From Chondrosia reniformis (Eukaryota; Porifera; Demospongiae; Chondrillida; Chondrillidae), in NCBI GenBank assembly GCA_947172415.1, contig OX359201.1:6622501-6686500 (forward strand): 64,000 bases of DNA, read 5' to 3'. A model generated the notes under the pieces. That model made no database searches and was not told where the DNA came from. It saw only the letters and a list, made by a program, of their open reading frames with translations. This document shows positions 44,342 through 55,990 of the stretch, one piece after another. The position numbers and the translations under genes were made by a program. Each line of letters starts with the position of its first letter. Positions within the stretch are counted from its first letter, which is position 1.

Positions 44342-47300
44342 ATGCGAAAGGTGTATCGTCTATCCTTCTTCTTTCTTGTTACTGTATCGGTCTGTTCCTT
44401 CGGAGCGAGTGTCGTATTAAGAGATCTTTGTAAACCATCTGAGGACATAATAAATTCCCTCAAAGTGAGTGATACCATCTTACGATTCGGAAGTAGTACC
44501 ACGTTCGTTTACGACTACCATTGACTATGATATACAGATTGTCTACGAATGGCCATGGATTAATGACATAGGCTCTATATTAACTTATTCACCAGTAGAC
44601 TGTCTTGTAATGTCTTGTTGTTTCAATGATTATCGAAAGATCTTTATATTATCTATAGAACAAGTCAAAGCTCTATGTGAATGTATTTTATCCCGGTCGT
44701 TCGGACCCCGCGGAAACAGCTGCGATTGCCGCACTAGTGGCTCGTAATGCCATTAACAGCAACCCTGCCATCTTGGAGGACTACGAATTGGACCTCTACT
44801 TCAGCGATACCCAGGTAGGCTGCGCTTATTTAGATTGTCTAATTTTATTGAGTGCATTGTTGTTAATTACGACTGAATACGTGCCAATAATACTCCAATT
44901 GAAACCGACCCAAGTATAAGTTGCCAGTTCCTATTTACCGGACTATCAGGTTTCCCTTATTTCTATGTACACTGACCCTGTAGTGTAGTCCATCACAGGC
45001 GACTTGGGAGCTAGTCAGAGCCACTTCTAGTCCTGAACACATCAACAGGACCTGGATCATGTTCATTGGAGGCTACTGCTCCAGTTCCACAGCACCGATT
45101 GCTGCCATCTCAAACTCAGTGTACAGCATCACTCAAGTAAGGGAATTATGAAACTCTTGTCAGCGTTATTTGTCATATCTATCTAGCTAGTAAGTGCAAT
45201 TAGCTTCTATAAACTTCTTATGCTCACCACACTGCCAAGATGTTCTTTGCAAGGAAATTGAAAGAGCAATCATTCATGATAAAGCTGCTTCAGATCATGT
45301 TACAAAACCATAGGATATTTGAGCCAATAGAGCTCATTCAATCTCTCATCTCCCGTTCAGCTGTCTCATTTTCCTTTCCCTCTCCCTCTTAGTAGTATGC
45401 AAGGTGTATAGTTCAAATATCAGGTAGTATTTCAACATGACTCCTCCATACCTGCTTATCTGCATTGTTTATGTATTGTCATCATCAAGTATGTGACTTT
45501 TAGTTAACTGCCTATATAACTACATTCCTAGCTTTTACTTGTTGTGATTATACTAACTAATTTTACCACAGACAATAGGATTACATAGCCACTGGTTGTG
45601 TTGAGACTCACATGGATGATTGCTTTCAATGATACTCTTCTTCTTAGATTTCAAATGGTGCAATATCAGCAGATCTAATACAGAAACCAAATGAAACAAC
45701 ATATAGTAAGTATGACAGACTTTTTGGGACACTTCCTATTGAAAGTGATTCCAATTATGCTCGGGAAGCTTGGATGGAGAAGAACGAGTGGTCAAAAGTA
45801 GCTATTCTATTTGAGGCAGAAAATATATTTCAACAAGTGAGTATATTAACATTATATACTTTCATTGATATACTACTAGTGTACTATTGGTCAATATAGG
45901 CAGCAGATAATTTGTCACAAAGGTTGTTAAACAAAACAGTGATACGTAGAAACTTTGCAGAAGATGTTAGCTCACCTATAGACCACTTAAAAGAGAGTGA
46001 AGTCCGAATTATTTTTGGGTGGTTCTATGAAGAGAATGCTGGCAAAGTTATTTGTGAAGTAAGCAGGAGGTTTTATGGCTCTTAAGAGGTAGTTGGAAAT
46101 ATGATTGTTCCTTATACCCCTTCAGGCAAAGAAAAAAGATCTTGTATCTAAAAAGTATGTGTGGATCCTACCTGCTTGGTTGCATAATGAATGGTGGGAC
46201 AAGAACTCTAATTATGGCGATTGTACTAAAGAAGAGATACATGATGCTTTGACAACAAACATGTTTGCAATCGGCCCCTATTTTAACGACTCTGAAAACG
46301 TTGTCGCCGATTCTGGCCAAGTTAGTTATAAATATACTATTAACAAGAAGCAAGCGTGCCGCCTCCATAGCTCAGTGGTTAGAGCACTGGTCTTGTAAAC
46401 CAGGGGTCGGGAGTTCGATCCTCCCTGGGGGCTTTTTCAATTTTTTCTTTCTTTCTGTTTTTAGACTGCTTCCGAATTTGAAGGAAAATATAACGAATGT
46501 CTCCAGATGCATGGGGGTAATCTCGCTACAAATAGCACACATCCATACAGGAAGTCAATGTATGATGCAGTTTTGGCTACAGCTCTAGCACTGGATGAAG
46601 TGGCAACATCCTTCAGTTCAAGTGGGAAGTCTTTGGCCGATATCTCTTATAATGATACTGATATGTACAACAATATAACAGAATCCGTACGCAACCTCAA
46701 TTTTAGTGGAATTTCGGGTCCTGTAAAGTTTGGAGAGAATGGCAGAAATAGTAGACCCATTGCCGTTTACCAGTATAAGCGCAACAGTATGGGAAAGATT
46801 GATCTCCTGAGCAATGTTATTGTCACTTTTGATGGCAATGAAACTACAAATGTCATGGAGCCTGATTGGCATGGAGGCCAGAGACCTCGTGACCGGCCAA
46901 ATGTGATGATGGTAAAACTGCCCCATCAACTGCTCATTGCCTTTCTGGTGCTGATTGCTGTTGCCATTGTGATAGTTGCTGCAGTACTGGTGTTCAATCT
47001 AGTGACATGCACTACCGAGTAAGTGTTGCTTAGCAACTGTGGGACATAACATGGTCCAATTGCTGTCACTACTTTTGTGTTTTGCTCTCTGATGATTTGA
47101 TCCTTACTGCATTTATTTAGGATTTTATCTCCCTCTGGACCACATATGAATACGGTGATTCTGATTGGCTGTTTAGTTGTATTACTAACTACCCTTGCTC
47201 TGGGCCATGAGAATTCAGATGCATATGGTGTTCCGGACAACATAGTTGCTGGTCTGTGTAATGTAAGTTCTCATGCATTGCATCCATTGCTATCTTTGTT

Positions 47301-48669
47301 GAAAACATTTTGATCTAAATTGGTTTAGTTTCGTCTTTGGTTTTGGACACTTGGGTTCTCAATCTCCTTTGGAGCTCTCTTCTCCAAACAGTACCAGATC
47401 TATCGTGTCTATACAAATGAGGAGCTTAAGAATAAGGTTTGCATCTCTATTCATAAAATAAGGATTCCTTCTAACCGCATCAGACTTATCTTTTGGATGG
47501 CGCGTCTTTCCACTCTCAAGCGTCTAAAATGTAGTTTTTTGGTTAATGTGCCATCCAAAAGATTTAAAGCCAAACTGCATTTTTTAGACACTCAAAGAGT
47601 TGAAAGATGTGTCATTCAAAAGATATCTCTATTCAAAAGTCATCAATTATGTTATATTTTATGTAATGCTGTTCCTTTGATGGGTAATTAATTGATTTCA
47701 GGACTTCAAGCACTGGAACTTTTTTCTAGTAATTGCTGGATTCCTATTTCTTGACATGGTGCTGTTAATTCCATGGACAGCGAATTCTCAGTGGAGGTTG
47801 ACTAATACAACACAACAGAATTATGATGATCGTGAAGACATCAATTATGAAATTAAGATGTGTTCCTGTGAGACGTGGGGTTACTGGATTGGAGCACTAT
47901 TTGTTTACAAAATGTTACTAATAGTGTTTGGATTTTTTCTTGCCTATGAGAGTCGCAATGTGAAATACGTTCACATAACCGACTCTTTGTATGTCAGTTT
48001 TGCAATGTTCACAGCTATGGGAATCCTGCTAGTGGGAGGCTTGGCGTCTCTGGTGTTGGTAATCATCAGCTGTCCAGAGTGTGTTACCGCCTCTTATGTC
48101 ATAACTGTCCTGACAATTATCATCGCAATACTGGCACCTCTCCTGATTCTGTTTATTCCACGAGTAAGTCAAATATTTGCATTTGTTTCAGTGAGACTTG
48201 CATAAACACGTTGATTTTGTTGCTAGTTTGTCAAGATGTACAAAGGAGAGACATCTTTACTATCGCAGCAAGAGGGTCCAGACGGAGACATTGCTGAACC
48301 AGCCAACAAGCCTGGTGGTTCCTACAGACCGTCCATCCAACCTAGCCTTGAGATGTACAGTACAAATGGCTATGAGGCTAATGTAAATAGTTCCTCTTCA
48401 AGTTGTACTTGTAGATTATTTAATCTATGTCTTCACTATAGCGACATTCATCCGTAGACAGTGGAAATGGGACCACGGATGACAATGAACATAGCCATGC
48501 CTACAATACAATTATGGGTAGGACTACAGTTGGCAATGGTGATGTACTGGAAGGTACCTTTACAGAAAGTTCAGTTGCAATGATGACATTTGAACCAGAG
48601 TTTGAACCTAATGTTGAAAATGGTGTGGCAATGGATAACAGTGAGGGAATAGGAATCCACGATGTCTGA
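44342..48669 (+). CDS. GABA-B-type (class C) G-protein-coupled receptor
   Basis: Twelve exons, 869 aa, in phase: 44342-44464, 44659-44814, 44999-45136, 45648-45836, 45900-46058, 46126-46320, 46465-47018, 47121-47262, 47329-47436, 47702-48163, 48227-48382, 48442-48669. It has a signal peptide (RLSFFFLVTVSVCSFG), then a Venus-flytrap domain typical of GABA-B receptors (KKYVWILPAWLHNEWW, YDAVLATALALDEV, NFSGISGPVKF). Seven hydrophobic helices follow from about residue 500 (LLIAFLVLIAVAIVIVAAVL first), and the tail is acidic. There is no cysteine-rich linker between flytrap and helices, as in GABA-B receptors. The ligand is not predictable here. It starts 85 bases after the GTF3C5 stop on the same strand. 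Confidence 0.9.
46361..46433 (+). tRNA. tRNA-Thr (anticodon TGT) inside a receptor intron
   Basis: 73 nt forming a full cloverleaf: acceptor stem GCCTCCA / TGGGGGC (one G-T pair), D arm GCTC...GAGC, anticodon stem CTGGT/ACCAG with loop CTTGTAA, T arm GGGAG TTCGATC CTCCC. The anticodon is TGT (Thr). A-box (TAGCTCAGTGG) and B-box (AGTTCGATCC) promoter elements are intact, and a T run follows. It lies between exons 46126-46320 and 46465-47018, on the same strand as the receptor. Confidence 0.96.
46434..46446 (+). terminator. Pol III terminator of the intronic tRNA
   Basis: A T4 run directly after the tRNA and a T6 run seven bases later. Both would stop RNA polymerase III and also serve as part of the polypyrimidine tract of the receptor exon starting at 46465. 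Confidence 0.7.
47487..47625. mobile_element. MITE-like inverted-repeat element in a receptor intron
   Basis: About 135 bp bounded by TA dinucleotides. The left arm TCTTTTGGATGGCGCGTCTT and the reverse complement of the right arm TCTTTTGAATGACACATCTT match over roughly 50 bp with mismatches. There is no coding capacity. TA flanks suggest a Tc1/mariner-type non-autonomous element. A diverged relative lies at about 12145-12300, and similarity extends into the upstream flank (AAGGATT(C/T)CTTCTAAC). Confidence 0.65.
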
Positions 48670-48743
48670 TCTCCTTTATCATGCCACACCCACCTGACCC
48701 ACCCCACTAATATATTTCAAGCCTTTGTATGTATTTTTGTAAT

Positions 48744-49765
48744 TCAAACAAACACATGCTCAAATATAACTAGTTTTTCACTCAATGTCATTTGATTGTG
48801 TAGTGTCTTGGAATGGTAAATGGAATGAGACCTGCATACATGTATATAAATTAGTATCAACACTACATAGAGATGGAGGCACACGGCATTCATACCCATT
48901 ATCTGGGCCTTTTTGATTGCTGCCACCATCTTCTTCTGTTGCCTTCTACACAAACCTAAGTAACCATGGTAACACCAAGTGATAGTAGCACCTCAGAAGC
49001 AGGACACATTGAAAATTGAAACAGTTTTACTAAAAGTGTCTCCAGACAGACTTTCACATCAAGGACTACTGGCAGTAAACAAGTGCAGATCTAGTCTGAC
49101 AGTGTACCCTACCTGTCTTCCTTGCCTCCAGTATCCTTCCGGTATGAGGACATATAAACTGTTGCAAAAGCTGTGTGCTCTAAGGAGATGTAGAAGAGCT
49201 TGATATATACCTTATCTGGCCCGACTGCACTTACTGTGTGAGAAATCTCTATGCGGTTAGCACAGATGGGACAGGGATTTGAACACAATCCTCCTTCTCC
49301 TTTATTTATCTTCCTCTACATTACATATAGACACTTGTCAAGCACGACAATATGAATAAAATTCCAATTAAATTAATTAAATTAATTGACACTCACTATG
49401 CATCTCAGCCTCGTCTTCTAAAGAAGGGAAATAAATAAGTGAACAAGAGATGACGGATGGGTAGCTAGTACTGCCTGACCTGTGGAGGTATGGCTCCTTT
49501 GTGGCGCCTCTTGTATCCTTCCCAGATCAGCTTAGGATGTTCTTTTTGAGGAGAAGGCGCTAAAGCACAAACAGAATTGAGTCAAGGCTGTACGATGCAA
49601 CAGTCAGTCCCTACCATCATCACTGCTACTCGTTTGAGTGGCTATACTCCTCTGACTGCTAATTAAAAATGTTCTGTTAAATAAAATTGACGAAAAGAGG
49701 CAAGTCGGACGCGATACAAACAGAGACTTTTGCAAAGTTGAAATTAGGTTTGCCCCGGCGGCCAT
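48744..49765 (-). CDS. MRPS18B: Mitochondrial ribosomal protein S18B
   Basis: Five exons: 49765-49615, 49559-49480, 49315-49235, 49179-49113, 48955-48744, 196 aa, in phase. The N-terminus (MAAGANLISTLQKSLF...) looks like a mitochondrial presequence. LIWEGYKRRHKGAIPPQ corresponds to the VWADYRRNHKGGVPPQ element of S18B, CSNPCPICANRIE to the CxxC motif, and LLQQFICPHTGRIL plus TGLCRRQQKKMVAAIKKA to the bS18 core. The last residues after KAQIMGMN do not resemble S18B and the true 3' end may be spliced differently. It converges on the receptor gene, with 74 bp between stops. Confidence 0.87.
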
Positions 49766-49936
49766 TTTGTTGGGCGATAACCAAGCAAACATGGCTCGCA
49801 AAGTGAAGGTGAAACCTTTCCTGTTGCTAATCATCTTTATCAGAGAAAATTTACATCACTTTCATAGTATATGTATGTGTATGTAGACAGTACGAGATGT
49901 TGGTTTTCAAGTTGTGCCACTGAATGGCTTCTGAGT

Positions 49937-50887
49937 ATGGGCTGTATCGGTACTAAAGTGTCCCCTTTACAAAACACGAATGGAAAGTGTAAAAACACTT
50001 CCCACGCCAATATCAGTTGCAGTATCAGCGGCGAGAATGGTGAGAGGTGAACTTTAATTAGAGATACTTTAATCATGCTGTCTGCTCCTCTCTGTTAGTA
50101 GCCACGAGTCCACCTACACCCGACCCGGTGGAGGAGACTGGCAGTGCGCATCCGCTCGATTTCCATGACACTCACCCCAGCTCCACAGCTGCTCCCTTGG
50201 AGCACTCTACAAGTACAAAGAATACGTCTATTCCCTTAGCGGACAATACCTTCAACAATCACTTCACAAGTCCAGCTCAGTCTCCCTTGCAGGTATGTAA
50301 GCAAAGTTTTACTCTCCATCTTTTATCAGTTAGCCTTTACATGTAGGTTGGCGAACAAAGTGACAACTTTTCTTCTGTTCCTCTTCATAATCTTCCATTT
50401 GCTCTGCTTCACAAGTCCAGAAAAGTCGTCCCAACAAACACTGCTTTACGAGGGTAAGACAAACAAACACTGCTTTACGAGGGTAAGACAAACAAACACT
50501 GCTTTACGAGGGTAAGACAAATAAACACTGCTTTACGAGGGTAAGACAAACAAACACTGCTTTACGAGGGTAAGATATAAGACTTTTTACAGTGTTGCCA
50601 AATGACTTATGAACAAGCCAACATTAACTGTTCCATGTACATGTACGTATATTAAAGCTTGCTATATCCATCTGAGCAGTAATGTTCATACCATATAAGG
50701 TAGTTTAGTTTCAATCCTTTGTGTCTAGCTTGGCATCAGAGTCTCAGATTTTGTTTTTTGAAAAGTTGGACCACAAGATTGAGAGTGTAAGTGCCATACT
50801 AAACTGGTACCTCCTCCCTGTAGTCATTTTCTTGTTTGTGTATAGGCACCAAGTTATGCAAGTACACCAGTTCCACAGGATTTATAG
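49937..50887 (+). CDS. C1orf21-like N-terminally lipidated small protein
   Basis: Five exons, 49937-50039, 50102-50292, 50347-50453, 50729-50786, 50846-50887, 166 aa, in phase. It starts MGCIGTKVSP, a likely N-myristoylation (Gly2) and palmitoylation (Cys3) signal. The C-terminal SESQILFFEKLDHKIES closely resembles SESQQEFFRMLDEKIEKG of human C1orf21. The middle is low-complexity Ser/Thr/Pro. Function unknown; predicted membrane-anchored at the cytosolic face. The third intron starts with a repeat that duplicates the splice donor. Confidence 0.75.
50433..50575 (+). repeat. 29-bp repeat, five copies, containing exon end and splice donor
   Basis: Unit ACAAACACTGCTTTACGAGG + GTAAGACAA. The first unit includes the last 20 coding bases of exon 50347-50453 and its donor GTAAGA; four further exact copies follow in the intron, so five identical 5' splice sites stand in a row. 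Confidence 0.95.
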
Positions 50888-51057
50888 AACACACTACAGA
50901 CTGACACTTCTTGTGAAACACACAAGTTTATAACCCTCAATTATAAAAATGTATTTTTGTACATTCAAACTGTATATAATATCCCCTAGCTATTGTCAAA
51001 TCAAATGGTTGTGGTTTGGGATCTAATTATAATCTCTCATCAAGCTGAGACGTAAAA

Positions 51058-52614
51058 ATGGACGCCTCCTTCCCTTTTGGAATGCAAGGCGAATCATCGC
51101 AGCCAGGATTCAAGTTTGACCTTTACGGGAGGTCCGTCCCTTCAATAGTACTAAATGAAGTATTTGATTAATTTATTCTTTATCAATTCAGATTTTTGCT
51201 TTCCTTTGCAGGAACCAATCCTTAGAGAAAGATGGCGTGCGTGTTCCCAAGGCTGTCAAGACTGGCACTACGATAGCCGGTGTTGTCTTCAAAGACGGAG
51301 TTGTTCTAGGAGCGGACACTCGGGCGACGGAAGACACTATTGTTGCTGACAAGAATTGTGCTAAAATTCACTACATTGCTCCAAATATTTAGTAAGAGTA
51401 GCCTTTTAAAATCTGCTCTTTTTAGTATACGGTGTTTTACGGCTGGGTATGTCATGTATAGTTGCTGCGGAGCAGGAACTGCAGCTGACACTGAAAATGT
51501 TACAGCAATGATTTCCTCAAAATTGAATCTGCACAGATTATACACAGGCAGACAGGTTGGTCACATGACATGCACGTGACCTGTAAGGCTAGTAACCTGT
51601 GGGGGTCTATGCCTATTCTGTACAGTCTCAAGTGTCCACTGCTTTGAGGATGTTAAAACAGTACCTGTTTAGGTACCAAGGTTATGTGAGTGCAGCACTA
51701 GTGCTGGGGGGCGTTGACAAGTATGGACCACGCCTCTTTACTGTTGCTCCCCATGGGAGTACGGATAGCCTTCCCTACGTTACTATGGGTGAGTTGGTGC
51801 ATCAATGTGCAGCCATCTGAAGTACCATTGCAAGTGATATTGGGGAACTTGTTTTGAATTTGTTAATTGTAATTCCTTCTAGCAGGTTTGATAAACAGTG
51901 TGGACTATATTTCACAATTGACTTTTTACTGTTATTGATACAACTTTTGCCTTTATTTAATGCAACTTGCTACCTCTCTGTGTAGGGTCTGGTTCACTGG
52001 CTGCCATGGCGGTGTTTGAAGATGGATATAGAGTGGACATGGAAGTGAGTCCACTACTGCAGAGCCATGTATAGAAGGTATTACTGTGTGTGTTTTATAC
52101 TTGTAGCGCGAGGAAGCAATGAGACTTGTTGCGAATGCCATTCGGGCCGGCATCTTCAATGATCTAGTAGGTATCCTTTGATCTCACAAATTATCTAGAA
52201 TACAATCTTATGCACTGTGTTCCAGGGCTCTGGTAGCCATGTTGATGTGTGTGTGATCACGGCAGACAAGGTGGATTACATTCGTCCTTATGATATTGCC
52301 AACAGGAAAGGAGAAAGGTATGATACAGCAGACTGACTTACTTGTGCCTACGTAATCCTTGCTGCTCCTGCAGAGCTGGACTGTACGAGTACAAGCCAGG
52401 GACAACTGGTGAGTGGCTCAAGGGATGTACTCAAAGGGCACCGCCCAGATTTGAATAACTGGTGATGTACTCATATGTAGCTTCAGTACAGGAAATTGTA
52501 CCTTATACTTGAATGTTATGCCATTCACCTTTAGCCACTTTGAGTGTTGAGGTCCGAAAGTTTGACATAATGGAGGAGCGGGTTGTGCCTACTGGAGAGG
52601 CGATGGAGACATGA
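51058..52614 (+). CDS. PSMB7: Proteasome subunit beta type-7 (beta-2, trypsin-like)
   Basis: Nine exons, 278 aa, in phase: 51058-51131, 51212-51391, 51462-51555, 51626-51788, 51986-52044, 52107-52166, 52226-52317, 52374-52408, 52535-52614. After a propeptide of about 40 residues comes [20 protein letters not shown], where the first Thr of TTIAG is the catalytic N-terminal threonine. Further marks are [32 protein letters not shown] and [11 protein letters not shown]. It forms part of the 20S core and cleaves after basic residues. It lies 170 bp after the C1orf21-like gene and 153 bp before the NEK gene, all on the same strand. Confidence 0.97.
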
Positions 52615-52767
52615 TTAGTTTATAACAACTATTTGCCTATGTGTAGTAATGTTATTCATTGACTTTAATGATATTCATTTGTTCGGTAATGAGATTCATT
52701 ACTCTTTGCTGGCTCAAGTTCCTACTTGCGAACTGAGGGGTGCTTACCTCAGTTCATTGAAAATAAA

Positions 52768-54354
52768 ATGAGTACTGTCCTGCCACCGCCTCCTCCTCCC
52801 GACAAAAAGGATTGCTACAACTCCTTGGCGTGTTTTAAAGATGTTATACTAATTGGAAAAGGCCAATTTAGTTGTGTCTATAGAGCACGATGTGTGTATG
52901 ACAATTCTATCGTGGCGCTAAAGAAGATACAGGTAAGGGATCTACAGTTCGTCGACATTCGTCATGTTTGTGCCACTTTTGACCATTTTCGCAGATATTT
53001 GAGATGGTGGACGCTAAAGCTAGGCAGGATTGTATGAACGAGATTGATCTTCTAAAAGTAGGTAGACGAGCGAGATTACTGTCGTAATAGCTGTATATTG
53101 TTTTCAATGTGTCTGCAGCAATTGGATCACCCGAATATCATCAAATATCTCGCGTCGTTCATAGAAAACAATGAAGTTCGTTACCAATCTCTCTCAGTAG
53201 TCTCCTCAGCTCACGTCATTCGTCCACTGTACAACTTGTTTCAGTTATTAATTTGCAAATGCTTTTCTCTTTTCAGCTAAACATTGTCCTGGAATTGGCA
53301 GATGCTGGAGATCTGGCTAGAATGATCCGAGTGAGTATATGGTCTCTCATTACACGCCCTCCAATCTGCACCCACCACTGCACCCCACCCACCACTGCAC
53401 CCCACCCACCACTGCACCCCACCCACCACTGCACCCCACCCACCACTGCACCCCACCCACCACTGCACCCCACCCACCACTCTATGCCAATCATATCTCT
53501 ACATTCAATTCCCCACAATATTTTGTAGCATTTTAAGAAGCAGAAGATTCTAATTCCAGAGAGAACAATTTGGAGATATTTTACACAAATTTGTAGCGCC
53601 CTTGAACACATGCATTCACGGAGAGTCATGCATAGAGGTAACACGATCCCCAGGGGGACCAGGTCCATCTCAAACACAATCTGGCACCTTACATCTCTTT
53701 GCAGATATCAAGCCAGCCAATGTGTTTATCACAGCTGATGGAGTAGTCAAGTTGGGAGACCTGGGTTTGGGCAGGTTCTTTAGCTCAAAGACAACTGCAG
53801 CACACACACTTGGTAACTCCTTATGCATACACACTGTGTTAGGGGCTTGCCGGGAAGTTCTTCATGTTCCCCCTATTTCTGCAGTGGGAACTCCGTACTA
53901 CATGTCCCCAGAGAGGATACATGAGGTGGGGTACAACTTCAAGTCCGACATATGGTCCCTGGGTTGTCTGCTGTATGAAGTAAGTTATTTCCATCCTTGG
54001 ACTGTAAGCCCTTTGCAGATGTCACTCCTTGTGTCCTTCCACTATTCAGTTGGCTGCTCTACAGTCTCCATTTTATGGTGACAAAATGAATCTCTACTCT
54101 CTCTGTAAAAAGATTGACAAATGTGACTATCCTCCCCTCCCAGCTGACATTTACACTGATCAGGTAATCATAGTGCCTTTTCCCTCACACGTTTGCTCAA
54201 CCAGCTTTGTGTTCTGTAGCTGCGATTCTTAATTGATCGTTGCATTAACCCCCAACCCGACACGCGCCCAGGTATATCAGAAGTACATCAAATTGCAAAG
54301 GAAATGAACCAAAAGTTCAATGCATCAAGATTACAACAACACCAACAAGACTAG
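52768..54354 (+). CDS. NEK7: NEK6/NEK7-like mitotic serine/threonine kinase
   Basis: Nine exons, 299 aa, in phase: 52768-52932, 52995-53057, 53119-53175, 53277-53330, 53529-53637, 53705-53812, 53885-53979, 54050-54163, 54220-54354. Kinase motifs are intact: glycine loop [12 protein letters not shown], Lys in [24 protein letters not shown] (DLG instead of DFG, as in NEK6/7) and [11 protein letters not shown]. Protein length, the short N-terminal extension and absence of a C-terminal tail match NEK6/7, which act downstream of NEK9 in spindle assembly. The intron at 53331-53528 is mostly an 18-bp repeat. Confidence 0.93.
53371..53480 (+). repeat. 18-bp minisatellite, about six copies, in the NEK intron
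   Basis: Unit CACCACTGCACCCCACCC between exons 53277-53330 and 53529-53637. Translations in both directions are artefacts. Confidence 0.92.
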
Positions 54355-54966
54355 CAATTCAAACCATCTTAATTATCTAATATTGTGTTCAAGGCCTTAA
54401 TTCACATACACATACTGTGTACATAAGAATTAGTTGTCAATGTCCATGTAGTATTATGTGAAAATAATGTGCATCAATCAAGTCATTATTTCAACCAATT
54501 ATAGATCAGACATCGACAACATACGATAGTTTGTATATTAGAATTTAATTGTCAGCATTCACATACATATACATATGAAACATTTCCATTATACTTACTA
54601 TATAATTTATAAAAATGATACCTTCTATATTATATTGCAAATCATGCTAACTAAAAAAACAGCCCCTTCATGTGGCTGTACACCTTTGCTATATAGAGCT
54701 TCCAAATTAGTGCTTCCATGTTCAGAGCTTTGAAATATTTTCCAGTTGTGTTAGTCACATTATTACTTATAACTTTTTGGAAAATTTATACACGCAAGTA
54801 TGCAATTCAACATGGCTGCAGGTTGATTTTCAGCTTTCAAATTGACCCCTCCCCGCTAGACAGGGGTAATTAGTGAATATATATTGACAGCATTTCACAA
54901 TAGCAATCATATTACTGCAAAGCCTAGGCCGTAGTTATAATGTTGCTCAATGAGAATGTGACCACA
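54355..54966. other. Convergent intergenic spacer
   Basis: AT-rich sequence holding the 3' ends of the NEK gene (plus) and the carboxypeptidase gene (minus). I see no gene, RNA or tandem repeat. Confidence 0.55.
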
Positions 54967-55959
54967 CTAGAAAGGTTCATCCTTCAAAAATCTTGAGACC
55001 ATGTCAAGTGCCTACATAGGAATAGCAAGCTTTTACACCTCTAATTTGTTACTATAACAACATATATGTCTCACATTCTGTGGCTGGTCCATTGGCACTA
55101 GATGACCAGCATTGTACACTTGAAGGAATGTTAGACCATCAGCACTGCGAGCTTTACCAGCCTACAAGAGATGGGGGGAGGAGGGAGGGAGGGAGGGAAG
55201 GAAATGGGAGGGAGGGAGATGGGAGGAGGAGAAATACACTTAGGAAGAACTCACCGGCTGTCCACCTACTGACCAAGTCTTTTCTGTAGCTTTGTTGAAG
55301 TCAGATTTGCCTGACCAGTTCAAAGTCAGGGTCCAGTTCCGGCCTCCAAAGTAGTTACAGATAAAGTCCTGATCTCCACTATACACATCAACTATGTATA
55401 TGTGGAAGTACATCATACTAGTAAATGATAGCCCAACCACAAGTGTTGCAACTGACAAAGTGCACACTATCAATGCAGTGTGATTACCTCTACGTTTGTG
55501 TCCTAGGATCACAGCAATAGACTTCTCAAAATTGTGTACAAAGTCTCCCACGAGCTGGTATGAGCAGTATGAGCAGCGATGGATCAAAAGACAACATTAC
55601 ATAGGAAACTGGACTCACCAGCGAATACACCTTTCTGTCACATTCAGTCCATTTGACACTGTTAGGGATTCCCAGCTCCTTTCGAATGTCCTCCCTCGCC
55701 AGAAAGCTGTCAATCTTGAGACACATAGCAATAGTACATCAACACACAGTAATATCTGAGAGGAGTGGCCAGTAGAGACAGACCTGCTTAGTTTCATAGC
55801 AGAGTGGCTCCACATCACAATTCTTTCGGATGTCATATGGATTGATACTACATGTGAACATCAGTAAGGTTACTATAGTAGAGGAGTAAATTGAAATGCT
55901 AACTTTCTCCCAAGATCCGTATCTGCAGTCTCTAAAACATAATCTACCAGCATCTGTAC

Positions 55960-55990
<31 letters not shown>

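Noticed and set aside
49791-49808. Alternative start of the C1orf21-like gene (ATGGCTCGCAAAGTGAAG)
   Set aside because: Splicing from here reaches an in-frame stop before the MGC start; the lipidation-type start at 49937 fits the family better. It may be 5' UTR.
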